Shown piece by piece: positions 11,201 to 22,260 of a DNA stretch of 64,000 nt. The notes beneath the pieces were generated by a model. That model was given only the letters and a program-made list of their open reading frames with translations, was not told where the DNA came from and searched no databases. Both the position numbers and the translations under genes were made by a program. Within the stretch, counting starts at the first letter, position 1, and every line of letters starts with the position of its first letter. This DNA is from Heliocidaris tuberculata (taxonomy: Eukaryota > Echinodermata > Echinoidea > Camarodonta > Echinometridae), in the NCBI GenBank assembly GCA_025618425.1, contig CM046847.1:6851146-6915145 (forward strand). Reading direction: 5' to 3'.

Positions 11201-11380
11201 TCAAGAATTACAAAGTAATTTTAAGTATGTTACGTAATATTTAGTTAATCCATACAAAAATCGGTCACTTCCTCCTATTCTCAATCAATTTTATTATATA
11301 CGTCTATGCTGTTCACAATATGATCATCCACAAAGACAGACAGTAAAAATGGATCATAATTACGCTAATATAAAAGATCA

Positions 11381-11530
11381 GGACCCTGTTTCATAAAACT
11401 TGTTATCAATAACAAGTTGCAATAACTGATATAAGCTACTGAAATCCGTGCATCTGATTGGCTGAGCGCAAATTTCTTTGAGAACTGGGTAGTTGTTTTT
11501 TTATATCAATTTTTATGAAACAGGGCCCTG
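11381..11530. mobile_element. Foldback MITE with CAGG...CCTG ends
   Basis: Inverted ends ggaccctgtttcataaaact and ttttatgaaacagggccctg, with an inner hairpin 'ttgttatcaataacaa'. The same element lies at 16560-16671 in block ii and is absent from block iii near 45460, so it either inserted before blocks i and ii split or was lost from iii. Confidence 0.7.
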
Positions 11531-11593
11531 GCCTAGCTTGCTTCAGTCTATTATTCGAATCAGACCTGCTTGGGATCAAATATTTTATATTCA

Positions 11594-11774
11594 ACGATAA
11601 AAACTACTTTCGAAAAATAAACTCAAGACAATTTCAATAGCCCTGTCTACCACCTTTAGAAATGTGCGAACATTACAATGGCGTATTACGTAATTCGAAC
11701 AAGATTTCTATGGGCAGTACAATAGGCCTTTGAAATTGCCCTTGAGTTTATTTTTCGAAAGTAGTTTTTATCGT
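11594..11774. mobile_element. Inverted-repeat MITE only in block copy i
   Basis: Ends acgataaaaactactttcg and cgaaagtagtttttatcgt are perfect inverted repeats, continuing to 'aaaaataaactcaag' and its complement. The neighbouring word 'tattca' occurs on both sides. Block ii reads straight through at the same place ('atattcactaaatacagc', about 16729), an empty site. Confidence 0.8.
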
Positions 11775-12750
11775 GTTATTCACTGAATACAGCATTACAT
11801 GAAGAAAAAAAAAAAAAGGCTTCATCAGTAAAGTTGTTTTTTCTATGCTCTCCCTAGTAAGTCTACATCATATTTTTTGTTAAGCCTGACTCTGAAAATC
11901 TAAATCCCTAACAAATTTGTTAGCTTGTCTAGTAGCCAAGAAGTACAGAAAATTCAATGTAGAACGGACCATTTTCACCCATACTTCCTTCATAAAGGGT
12001 GATTGTAACAGCACAAAGCTAAATGCAACATGTCTGACATAGCAACATGATATAAACTACTTGAATGGAATGTTTTTGTTATAGGTTCAAGTGAACAATA
12101 GTTGTGCTTAGTTTAGAATACATTCCCAGCATTCTTATTTTGCTGCCTACGAAGTAATTCCTTGCTTTTTTATATGAAACGCAATGACTCATATATAAAC
12201 TACTAACTAGGAGAAAAAAACTGACTGGCTCTTGCCAATAAAGATACATTTATTTCCTAGCAAAAGTATTAGTAACCAAAAATACATAATTTTTAGCTTC
12301 CCATGCTTCTTGGGTCAAATACGTCATTTACTTCCACATCCATACATATATTACCATCATTTCTAACAATGTGCAATGTATTATGTGTTAAATCAACATA
12401 CATGTATGTCCTGGTTAATCAGCAATAATTTAATAATCAACAGAAATTTGTCACATCCAAAAATGTTTAGAGTATTTTCAAACATGCATGAAAGGAACTT
12501 AAAACAAATCAAGTACAAATTCATTTTAGGTAGGGAGAACATCAAAAGAGCAAACCTCGAGTGAAATGTTTCTTACAAAAATTCTGGTAGAATTAGAGCG
12601 TGGTTGTCTTGGTCAACTGCATGAATCTCACAGACACAGACCAGTCAACGGTCCCTCTGTTAATGAGTTGCAGCGTGGCATGATTGAGCATGGCCAAAAT
12701 ATCAACCTTTAAGCACAATCAAGTTACAATGGCTCAACAATAACTGGGGG

Positions 12751-12968
12751 AATTTGGTGTAAAGGGGAATTTTTCGATTCGCCATAACATTTTGGGCACT
12801 GTTTTCCGTTCCCTTTCACAAAATTGGCTTTTGCTCACTCAAGCGAAGAATATTGGTTGATACTTTGGTGTCATTTGACCCCAAGCTATCCATAGGTATG
12901 AAAATTTTCTTAGAAATATTTATTTAGGTAGACTTTTTCCAACTGTTAACCTTTTTTTCTGGGGCGCA

Positions 12969-13009
<41 letters not shown>

Positions 13010-13049
13010 TACATATATATATGTGAAGATACCCAACATGTCGACGGCG
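12751..13049. repeat. Inter-block DNA with TA microsatellite
   Basis: Mostly unremarkable AT-rich DNA. It holds a (TA)n tract at about 12972-13020, preceded by 'tttttttctggggcgcactg', another Tc1/mariner-like terminal sequence. No gene seen. Confidence 0.6.
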
Positions 13050-13473
13050 TCTTGGTGAATTGTATAAGCGTGAGGATTGATGAGACAAGAGACAGGGACG
13101 TAGCTAAACTTCAACTTTATTATATCAAGCTTTCGGCCTTCCTGGCTTTCTTCAGGTCCTGAAGAGAGTAATTACCAACAAAATACAAACGTATATTTAC
13201 GCACACATATAAATTGTGTGTTTTTATATTCAGGTTGATAACAAAATATACATTTGCTTGTTGATATCAACATATGTCTTCATGGCAACATATATTATTT
13301 CGTATAACCCAGTGAAGTAATGATAAGAGCTTAGCTCCGAAATATTGTACTGAACATTTAATGTAAAAGATAGCTTAAGTGAAGTTTTGGTGGGGTGACT
13401 AATGTATGTGTGGTATACGAGTAGTTTAAACATACTACGCCTTGTCTCATGTTTCCTCATTACTCACGCTTGA

Positions 13474-14255
13474 ATGCACAGTCCCAGAAAAAAACCCCTA
13501 AAACAAAGGGTTATTTTGTTAAAGCTAGGTGCTTTATGACTACGATTATCTATTTCCATATACATGATATAGCAGAAGTAATATGCTTTTAAATGATACC
13601 CTGATGACATCCATCTGTACATGCATTACCGAGCCCCCTAAGTAGTGAAAATGACATTGTAAAAACCTAATAATGCCAGATTTTGGTAAAACCGTGAATC
13701 ACATGCATACAATGACCTAAGGAAACATAAACTTTCAAATCCTATGTGAAGATTGTTTTCTCGGCCTTTTTTTAATATTGAGGGCCAGGCTAATGTCCTC
13801 ATCATAAAATAAAGGATAGTCAAGTAATTGTTGATGTTGGGGGTAGAAAAAATGAAATCGTATACATGTACTTTGTACGTAAATGTTACCTGCAATCGTA
13901 ATAAACAGCAATTTTTCAGAACTGCAACTTCTTTAAAGAGCACTTGCATAAAATTAAATTTAAGGGCAGCTTCCATTGATATAAAATGAAAATTTACGGG
14001 ATAAGAAGACACACAAGGCAGACAAACGTCAGAATGTTGCAATTTTGCAATCACAAGACCTTTCCACCACAAGAGGGGCACTTTTTTTATCACTCAAGAC
14101 ATTTAGTGATTTTCGGAAAATCTGGCGTGTACGCCCCCTGCCACCTGGCAATGGATATAGGCCCAATTTTTATGTAATTGCTGATTGAATGTACATAATT
14201 ACACAATAAAAGTGTTTTAGAGTTTCCTTTTTTTCTGGGACGCACTGTATATATT
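13474..14255. mobile_element. Tc1/mariner-like non-autonomous element, copy 2
   Basis: Left end gcacagtcccagaaaaaaa and right end ttttttctgggacgcactgt form inverted repeats. Internal sequence closely matches 8853-9575. No transposase frame could be recognised. Confidence 0.6.
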
Positions 14256-14343
14256 AATTATACTTGTATATAAAGTCATGTAAAACTATCAAAGGCTCAC
14301 TTCACCTGAAGAGAATAAATCGAAAGCGCTTGGGAAGTTATAT

Positions 14344-14383
<40 letters not shown>

Positions 14384-14391
14384 TAATATAT

Positions 14392-15592
14392 AAGTTCACA
14401 AAATCGTATAGAATACACACACGAGGAGCATGTTTTTAACTTCACAAGCGCTTTCGATTTATTCTCTTCAGGTGAAGTGAGCCTTAGATAATTTTACATG
14501 ACTTTATATACAAGTATAATTAAGGAAATACAGTAATATTCAAATGAGGACGAGGTTTGTCACATTGTCCTATAGGTGTTTTTACGACGTAATTAGTCTT
14601 AGTCTTAATCTTAGATTAAGCGTTGTAAGCAGGAAGTCTTTTATGTTCAGTTTCTTTGAATCCTAATCCATACAACTCAACACATTGTAAGCTGCACAAA
14701 GATTCTTAATGATATCAAACATGTAATGTTTCCTGTATTCATGGGAATAAAAACAAAGGTGGGTGATTGCAAAAAAAGAAAAAAGATAAGTTATAGAAGG
14801 ACATTTCCCAGCATTCGGATTGAATGTGCATAGTCCTAAGAAGAGAGAGACAGAGTGATTGGGGGGGGGGGGGGCAGGGGAGAAGAGAGAGATAGAGAGA
14901 GAGAGAGAGAGCGAGGAAAAAGAGGGGGAAAACAGGGTGTGTATAAGACCAGGGATAACGAGAGAGGGCAGAAAGGAGGGAAGGGCAGAAGGAAAAGAGA
15001 CAAAGAAAGAGAGAGGGGGGGGGGGGGAGAATGAGAGGAGAGATGATAAAAGATGCCTAGGGTATCGTTTCCTGGACTATATAATTCAAATACATCAATC
15101 TATTTGTAAAATTTTATACATGTTTGAAGATTTAGATAAACAATATCGTGATATAAATCAAATAATAGTAATACATACAGAGGATTACAGAGACATACAT
15201 TATTCTTTATTATCTTTTGTTTCAGATATTATAAAATATTAGTACTACAAAGTTCGCCTTCAGGTGTAGGAGGGTTGGACTAAGAATCTTTGTGTAGCTT
15301 TACGATGTGTTGAGTTGTATGGATTAGGATTCTCAAACAAACTGAACATAAAAGACTTCCTTCCTACAACGCTTAATCTAAGCTTAAGAATAAGACTAAT
15401 TACGTCGTGAAAACCTATAGGACAATTTGACAAACCTCGTCCTCATTTGAATATTACTGTATTCCTTAATTGTACTTGTATATAAAGTCATGTAAAAATC
15501 AAAGTTTCACTTCGCCTGAAGAGATTACATCGAAAGCGCTTGTGAAGTTAAAAACATGCTCCTCGTATGTGTATTCTATACGATGTTGTGAA
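14392..15592. repeat. 1.2 kb palindrome with arms of about 300 bp
   Basis: The left arm (about 14392-14715) and right arm (about 15280-15592) are inverted copies. Paired landmarks are 'gtatagaatacac', 'gcgctttcgat', 'acatgactttatatacaag', 'ccttaat', 'aatgaggacgaggtttgtca' and 'catacaactcaacaca'. The loop (14716-15280) holds a G run and long AG-rich tracts. An extra partial arm copy lies at about 14258-14340, next to a TA microsatellite. The best guess is a foldback transposon or inverted duplication. Confidence 0.8.
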
Positions 15593-16559
15593 CTTTATTT
15601 TAAATATATATATATACACATATAGGTTGGAGACACAGTTTTTTCACAGTCATATCTTAAAATGATATAATTCAATGATATACTGTTTGATAATACTAAG
15701 AAAGAATAACGGAGAAAAGAAAAAAAAAAGGGAAAACTACAAGGCAAATGAAAAATTAGTGGAGAATACCCAGAAGAAACAAATGATCAGTTGGTATTTA
15801 AAAAGCAATTGCTTGTGTATTTTACAAGGATAAACCAAGAATATACATGTATTATAAATGCATGAATATATCTAGACATTACTTCAATTTGAAAGAATTT
15901 CACATTCGTTATACATACCCATTTGAATTGTGGATTTTAAACGGCCCCGACAGAATTCCTTAGGGTCTACAAACGTCAAATTAGTTTACCCTTTTCACAG
16001 ATTCATGATAAATATCACTTTGTGCTATCTCTTCAATACATTAGCAGTAAAAAGTCGAACCATTAACGAATTAAAATGAGATGATAATGCATTCCGTTGT
16101 AACACATGTAATATAATGTCATGTGAATTCGCCCCCCACGCGATTCGAAATTCCCAATTTCCTTCGTTCCTCAGTCATGACTAGCTTCTCTCAGCGACGT
16201 ACATTAGGTAATAATGTTTTAATATTACTCATATCCGATTGTGAAATACACAAAATGTTGCTGAAGACCGTGGCTATGTTTGTTACCCATTATATGTGCT
16301 GCCATGCATACCAAAATGACAGGGGGATGTCTTTTAGTCAAAAGGAAAATAGAAAATACTCTAAAACAGACACTGCGTTGTATAATTTCTCTTTCATTCT
16401 ATTTACAAAGTATGTTACGTAATATTTAGTTAATGCATTCAAAAATGTGTTATTTTCTTCTATTCTCAATCAATTTTATCACATACGGCTATGCTGTTCA
16501 CATTATGATCACCCCAAAAGACAGAGAGTAAAAATGGATTATATACTAATATAAAAGAT

Positions 16560-16671
16560 CAGGACCCTGTTTCATAAAACTTGTTATCAATAACAAGTTG
16601 CAATAACTGATAAGCTACTGAAATCCTTGGGCAGTTGTTGTTTATTTCAAATTTTATGAAACAGGGCCCTG
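16560..16671. mobile_element. Foldback MITE, second copy
   Basis: Same ends as the element at 11381-11530, with a shorter middle. Sits at the equivalent position in block ii. Confidence 0.65.
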
Positions 16672-16895
16672 GCCTATCTTGCTTCAGTCTATTCTTCGAA
16701 TCAGACCTGCTTGGGATCAAATATTTTATATTCACTAAATACAGCATTAAATGAAGGAAAAAAGGCTTTACCAGTAAAGTTGGGTTTTTTTTCTATGCTC
16801 TCCCTCGTGAGTCTACATCATATTTTTTGTTAAGCCTATGACTCTGAAAATCTAAATCCCTAACAAATTTGTTTGCTTCTCTAGTAACCAAGCGG

Positions 16896-17770
16896 TATAA
16901 AAAAATTTTATTTTTTAATTTTTTTTTTAGCCTTTCTACAGGGTTCCTTTATTAAGTGATATCATAGATAAGAATAAAAAAGAAAAATTATATACATGCA
17001 GAATTTCAAAATGATATTCTTGGCTATTCTAAATACAACACGAACATACAATTGAATCAGTTACATGTATAGCAAATTCTTTTCAAAATGTAACAGATTT
17101 ACCTGGCAAAAATAGTTTTACAATCAGAAACATTTAGTAAACTGTAACCACTTTTTCATAAATTTCTTTTCTTTCAGATTTCTTTTACATATATATTTTT
17201 CCATATCATAATAACATTTTATCGCTGACATGATGTGTTCAAAAACTGGAAAACAGTTTTTGCATTTTGCCGCAAAAATTTATTTCCTTACTACAATCAT
17301 AAAACATTTGGGGCACTATTATTACGTCCATGAAACCCAAACAATTTATTTTGATTTGTAAGCTAAATGGGTACAGTATTACGGGACAGCCCAAGCTCAA
17401 GTTTTGACCATATTTCGTTTGGATAAACACACAAACAAAAATATGCATAATTGTTTCTTTATTGTTATTACAAAATGTACATAAGTTATCTGTTACTAAT
17501 ATAAATCTTAACAAAGCATCTTTCATGTAAAGAATTATATTCAGCATCTTGATCTGAAACCATCTCATGTTTATATCGACAGTTAAATGATAGGGAATTT
17601 GGTAATAAGAACTCCATATGATATTGTCAAGGTCAAACTCCTGTTTCCATTTTGTAAGACTTGTACATTCCTTTATCTTATGTTTCAAGAACGAATAATA
17701 AATATGTGAACAACCTTTATTCACTTTCAGTATTAAAAACATTGCTTCAGGGATAATACATGTAGGTATA
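16896..17770 (-). mobile_element. 5'-truncated LINE (L1/Tx1-like) insertion
   Basis: The minus strand encodes about 200 residues (17239-17847) typical of the C-terminal end of an L1-type reverse transcriptase protein: RWFQIKMLNIILYMKDALL, then the zinc-knuckle-like pattern CTFCNNNKETIMHIFVC. An A/T-rich tail lies at 16898-16930 (the minus-strand 3' end). The word 'ggtata' is found on both sides as a likely target duplication. The same place in block i (about 11940-11960) lacks this DNA. The frame extends past the insertion into block sequence, so the N-terminal part of it is not LINE. Confidence 0.75.
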
Positions 17771-18410
17771 GAAAATACAATGTAGAACGGACCATTTTCA
17801 CCCATACTTCCTTCATAAAGGGTGATCAAATGCAGCATGTCCGACATAGCAACATGATATAAACTACTTGAATGGAATGCTTTTGTTATAAGTTCAAGTG
17901 AACAATAATTGTGCTTAGTTTAGAATACATTCCCAGCATTCTTATTTTGCTGCCTACGAAGTAATTCCTTGCTTTTTTTGTATGAAAAGCAATGACTCAA
18001 ACATAAACTATTAACTGGGAGAAAAAATTGGCTGGCTATTGCCAACCAATAAAGATATATTTATTTCCTAGCAAAAATATTAGTAACAAAAAATACCTAA
18101 TTTTCAACTTCTCACGCTTCTTGGGTCAAATTCGTCATTTACTTCCACAGTCATACATACATTACCATCATTTCTAACAATGTGCAATGTATTATGTGTT
18201 AGATCAACATATGTCCTGGTTAATCAATAAGTTAATAATCAACAGAAATTTGTCAAATCCAAAAATGTTTAGAGTATTTTCAAACATTTGCAATCCATGA
18301 AAAGGAACTTGAAACAAACCAAGTCCAAATTCATTTTAGGTAGGGAGAACATCAAAAGAGCAACCCCCGAGTAAAATGTTACTTACAAAAATTCTGGTAG
18401 AGTTAGACAA

Positions 18411-19094
18411 CCCGTAGCCAGGAATAATTTTTTTTTTTTTTTTTTTTTTTTTTGGGGGGGGGCGGTTGTGAACACGCGAAGCGTGCAAAATTGGTGATGA
18501 GCACGCGAATTTCACTTGCTCCCGGGGGGGGGGGGGGGGGGCTGGAGCTCATTGCCGAAGGGGACGCCTTGTGCCCGAATATCAACATTCCAGTGTTCTT
18601 GCGAGCGAGCAAAGAGAGCGGGCATAATTTGTAAAAACTTTCTTGGTGGAAATATACAGAAGTTACATACACGAGTTACATAATTATTATTAACTGGGAA
18701 CCTTGCTTCCCGAATATTTGCATATTCTAGCACCTTGCTGCCCGAATATGAATATCGGAAATTTGAAAATCCGCGGGGCGGGGGAGGGGAGCTACAGCCC
18801 ATTGCCGAAGGAGGATGTCTTTTGCCCGAATATTAAAATTCCAGTGGTCTTGCGAACGAGCAAAAAAATTGGCCAGTTTTTCCTTCTTTTTCTTCCCTTC
18901 CCTTTCTTTTCCTTCTTTTCTTTCTGTTTTTGTTTTCCTTTCCTTTCTTTTTTTCCTCTACTTTCTCTGTTCTCCTTTTCCTTTTCTCTTTCCTCTTTGC
19001 TCTCCCCTTTTCCCCTCCTTTTTTTTTTTTTGCCGACAGAGGTGGCGCGTTTGCCGACAACAATTTTGAGTGTGGGGGTGTGACACCCCCAACC
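18411..19094. repeat. Homopolymer-rich low-complexity region
   Basis: Contains a T run (18429-18453), G runs (about 18455-18463 and 18524-18541) and long pyrimidine tracts (18878-19030). A unit with 'attgccgaagg', 'gcccgaatat' and 'cttgcgagcgagcaaa' occurs directly at 18545-18615 and 18790-18870, then inverted at 19330-19400. Reading frames here are low-complexity artefacts. Confidence 0.8.
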
Positions 19095-19540
19095 CAGGGG
19101 CGTCGCTAGAGGGGGTGTGTGTTTGGGGGGGTGTCACTCCCCCCACTCAAAATTATTGTCGGCAAATGCGCCACTTCTGTCGGCAAAAAAAAAAGGAGAG
19201 GGGAAAAGGGAGAGGGAAGAGGAAAGAGAAAAGGAAAAGGAGAAAATAAAAAGGAGGAGAAAAAAGAAAAGAAAAAAACAGGGAAAGGAAAGGAAAAAAA
19301 AAACAGAAAGAAAAGAAGGAAAAGAAAAGAAAAGTGCTCGCAAGAACACTGTAATTTTAATATTCGGGCAAAAGGCCTCCCCCTTCGGCAATGAGCTGCA
19401 GCCCCGCAGCCCCCCCCCCCCCCCCCCCCGCGGATTTTCAAAGTTCCGATATTCATATTCGGGCAGCAAGGTGCTAGAATATCCCAATATTTGGAAAGCA
19501 AGATTCCCATATAATAATACACAATGTATTATGTAACTTG
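18690..19540. repeat. Large inverted repeat centred near 19115
   Basis: Left-arm landmarks 'cttgcttcccgaatat', 'tattctagcaccttgctgcc', 'gaatatgaatatcgga' and 'gcccgaatattaaaatt' reappear in reverse complement at 19320-19510. The arms also mirror the pyrimidine tracts (left) as purine tracts (right) and share 'ggcaaa...cgccac' near the centre. Arm length is about 400 bp. Confidence 0.8.
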
Positions 19541-19821
19541 TGTATGTAACTTCTGTACATTTTCACTACGAAATGTTTTTTTTTTAATTTAGAAACTGAA
19601 AAGTTGATGTTCGGGCAAAGGGCGCCAGCCCCATCCTTGCGAAAATGGGCCCGTATGGTCAAGATCTGTACATCTGCGATTTTCTTTTATTATTATTCGT
19701 GGGGGGAGTTAGGGTGCAGCATTTTTGTCGGCAAATTTGGGTGTCACACCCTAAAAGTTTTTCGGCAAATCTGGGTGTCACCCCCCCCCCCCTCATTCAA
19801 AATGTTCTAGCTACGCCCCTG
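19095..19821. mobile_element. hAT-like element with CAGGGGCG ends
   Basis: Starts CAGGGGCGTCGCTAGAG and ends TAGCTACGCCCCTG. Flanking 8-mers are ccccaacc (19087-19094) and gcccaacc (19822-19829), a 7/8 match as expected for an aged hAT target duplication. A second, similar end 'cctctagcgacgctcctg' lies at about 19846-19863, so another element may be nested or adjacent. No transposase frame. Confidence 0.55.
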
Positions 19822-19991
19822 GCCCAACCCCCCCCCCCCCCCCCCCCTCTAGCGACGCTCCTGCTAACAGCCTGACAATACATCTTGATATAGCGTCAAT
19901 TACAAATCAAAACTTGTACAATTTACGCGATGTTTAGATTCTATAGTTGTAACAGTAACTTAGAAGTTAGAGTTTGACATGTCATTGGCCA

Positions 19992-20406
19992 TTAACCTTT
20001 TCAGGACAGGAATTATTTAAGAGCTAAATGATCACATTTTGTTCTTCAAATTGGCAACAATAATATTTTTCTTTTAGTGCTACATGGTTCAAATAAGGTC
20101 TAATGTCTTTGAAAACAATATACATGGTTAGAAATTTGTTGAATAGTTGAAAGAAATTGCCAATTTTGATGAAAAACAATGATTTTAAACCTCTCAATGT
20201 GTTGCCAATTTAGGGATCTCAAAGCTTTTCTTGTTTTTAAAATTCCTGGCATCAAACGCAATATGGTCATGCAATAAAAATGGACATAGTGTGTGCAGAA
20301 AATTTTGCTCTTTCTACTCATGCATCTGATATATTTTTGTAGAGCTCTGGATCAAAAGTTATTGAGCCAAACCACAAAATGTGGTCAATTGTCTTGAAAG
20401 GGTTAA
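19992..20406 (+). mobile_element. TTAA-type MITE, copy B
   Basis: 415 bp, flanked by TTAA at both ends (19992-19995 and 20403-20406), with ends ttaaccttttcaggac and tgtcttgaaagggttaa. Same family and orientation as copies A (10172) and D (54747). Confidence 0.85.
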
Positions 20407-20589
20407 AAAGTACATCGTGTTCACAAGTAACTTACATTTTTTGTTCGCCATTTCAACCACAGTCACGTCCACGAAGTAGTCGTGTTTTAAAACGGCGTTT
20501 TGTATCGTGATTCATGATTGTGCTTCTAGCTCCAAAGTTGCTTGAACGCACCCTTAGACTCCCTAAGATCAAGATGATAATGTAACGTT

Positions 20590-20800
20590 AAGGCTTTGCG
20601 AGATGGTCTATGCCGCGCTATTGGTGCGTACACGCCGCGCCGCCGCCGTTGGGTGATAGCCATGGTGATAGCACGCACGTGCGCGCTAATGATCCCCATC
20701 CGGCCGGCCGGCCGGCGCGCCCGAGCTATAGCCAAGGCTAGGCTAGCTTGTACGCGTACAGTGTCTTGCACTAGGGCGTGGGGGGGGGGGGGGGGGGGCT
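20590..20800. other. Short CpG- and GC-rich island
   Basis: A sharp GC island in AT-rich surroundings, with 'cgccgcgccgccgccgtt', four tandem 'ggcc' steps followed by 'ggcgcgcccg', and 'gcacgcacgtgcgcgc'. It ends at a G run (about 20780-20797). It could be a transposon end, a foreign insertion or a promoter-like CpG island; no adjoining exon was identified. Confidence 0.5.
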
Positions 20801-20979
20801 CTTTTATGGCACAACCGAACTTTGAAACAAAGGCATTCATATATTACACCACACAAAAGCAAAAATTTATTATTTTTTTCTTTCTTTCAATGTTTGCAAA
20901 CTTTCTTAGCTGTATTCAACCACAAAAATGACTTTTTAAAAAACCTTTTTGTTCCTAAGGGGGTGGGGGGGGGGGGGGG

Positions 20980-22260
20980 TTGCGCGCACCCCGCGAACCC
21001 TAGTTTGTACGGTACTGGGTATAATGATTGGTTTAGTGCTGAAGTTTAGAATTCCATTAGCGTATGAAATTGTTGAGGAGCAATTGTCGCCGGAGCATGT
21101 GTACAACCTATATTTTTATATCAAAATTACTTTTGTCGATTGCCAAATTTAGAAACTGAAAAATTGATATTTCTGGCAAGAATATATTGTGTTAAATACT
21201 TTAGTGACATTGAAATGATATCATAGGCATTCATCGAAAAGTCCAGTGTATGTCCCATACGTTACCAAGTATTATGAAATTGTATTATTGAATTTTGACC
21301 ATAAACTGACATAAAAATATCACTTTATTTGATATCTTGTCTGATTCAGGTTTAATATAAGTAGGGCTATCGGTTTGATGCAGTCATCAGATATAATTAA
21401 AATCTTAGATGTGGTCGGTATCGTATGGGACAAAATAGGTTGGACTTGCCCTTCTTTGTAATATTACACCATTTGCTTATTGTGTGTTAAAGTTCACATA
21501 CATGTACATGTAACTGCATTCGTAACACAATGAAAATATCCAATACACAGTAAATAGTTTTACATGTCCCTAACCATGTGGCAAGTTATTTGGACAAGTA
21601 GGTTGTACATAGAGAGAGTGTGTCGAGTACTGTTAAATAATTTAACAAATGATTTGTTAGCTTTCTCATTTTTTGTCACATGGGAATGATTGCTCTTGAA
21701 ATGTTCTCATCATTTAAATATGACTGTAACTTGTTTCTAACATTATATTTGATGCCCCATTCTGTATCGTCCAATAATAATATTATACGAATGTCCGGTA
21801 GTGTGTTTTTTCCATCATATTGTTTGTGCATGGGTGTTCAGCAAGATTTAGACAATTTGTGGAAACTTTGATTATTCCAGAACCTTGGACACAATCCTTT
21901 TTTTTTCTTTGTACATGATCATCCATTCTAAATAATTTCTAGACATTTTCAATACATTTGCATGATCAGGGGCCCGTTGCACAAAACTTGCGTTTGAACG
22001 CAACTCAGGAAAATCAAACGCAAGTTTATTTTCAGCCAATCAGAAGTGCGCATTAAGGACTTGCGTTGGATTTTTAGGAGTTGCGATTAAACGCAAGTTT
22101 TGTGCAACGGGCCCCTGTAGGCCCATTATGAGGCCGTAGTTTCTGCATGTCGAGTGAATTCTGGCGGGGATTGTTTGACCTTTTAGAAAATATAAACTTA
22201 TCTAAGCCGACCGTTAGGCCTGCTCTTAAATCGTAAGGGAGAATTTTTATAATGAGCGGC
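20980..22260. repeat. TLR-deaminase intergenic segment, gene-less copy
   Basis: Aligns with 3900-5690 and with 28160-30550 in the same order, from 'gctgaagtttagaattc' through 'cttaaatcgtaagggagaat'. Neither a TLR nor a deaminase flanks it directly. It therefore looks like a third, internally deleted unit between the two full ones. Contains a nested foldback MITE at 21969-22115. Confidence 0.7.
21969..22115. mobile_element. Foldback MITE with GGGGCCCGTTGCACAAAAC ends
   Basis: Ends ggggcccgttgcacaaaact and agttttgtgcaacgggcccc are perfect inverted repeats, with 'cgcaag' repeats inside. The equivalent site in the third copy reads 'gatcagtaggcccat' (about 30438) without it, an empty site. No clear target duplication beyond a few bases. 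Confidence 0.8.

Larger units (their letters stand above)
8350..12750. repeat. Large interspersed block, copy i
   Basis: First of three copies of a multi-kilobase non-coding block (others at about 13050-18410 and 42545-46450). All begin with text resembling 'cttcaggtcctgaagag' and share successive landmarks: 'gtgactaatgtatgtgtggt', 'atgatcagttggta', 'cgaccccgacagaattcc'-like text, 'gacctgcttgggatcaaa', 'acattcccagcattctt' and 'gttgcagcg'. The copies differ by nested transposon insertions listed separately. No intact reading frame of note. A short tandem repeat of about 85 bp occurs at 8673-8850 ('tggggtgactaatgtatgtg' twice). Confidence 0.75.
13050..18410. repeat. Large interspersed block, copy ii
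   Basis: Second copy of the block at 8350-12750, in direct tandem with it. It is longer because it contains a 1.2 kb palindrome (14392-15592) and an L1-like LINE fragment (16896-17770). It lacks the MITEs at 10172 and 11594. Its right edge is near 18410, where the sequence changes abruptly into homopolymer runs. Confidence 0.75.

Noticed and set aside
14859..15242. 127-residue plus frame starting with Gly runs and Arg/Glu repeats.
   Set aside because: Lies in the purine-rich loop of a palindrome; composition explains it.
17239..17847. A 202-residue frame as a candidate novel host gene.
   Set aside because: Its CxxC...H...C region and position in an insertion with A/T tail match a LINE C-terminal end; the N-terminal part reads into block DNA.
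18703..19536. Several 80-140 residue frames on both strands rich in Phe/Ser or Lys/Glu/Arg.
   Set aside because: They translate pyrimidine or purine tracts and G/C runs in a palindrome; no family resemblance.
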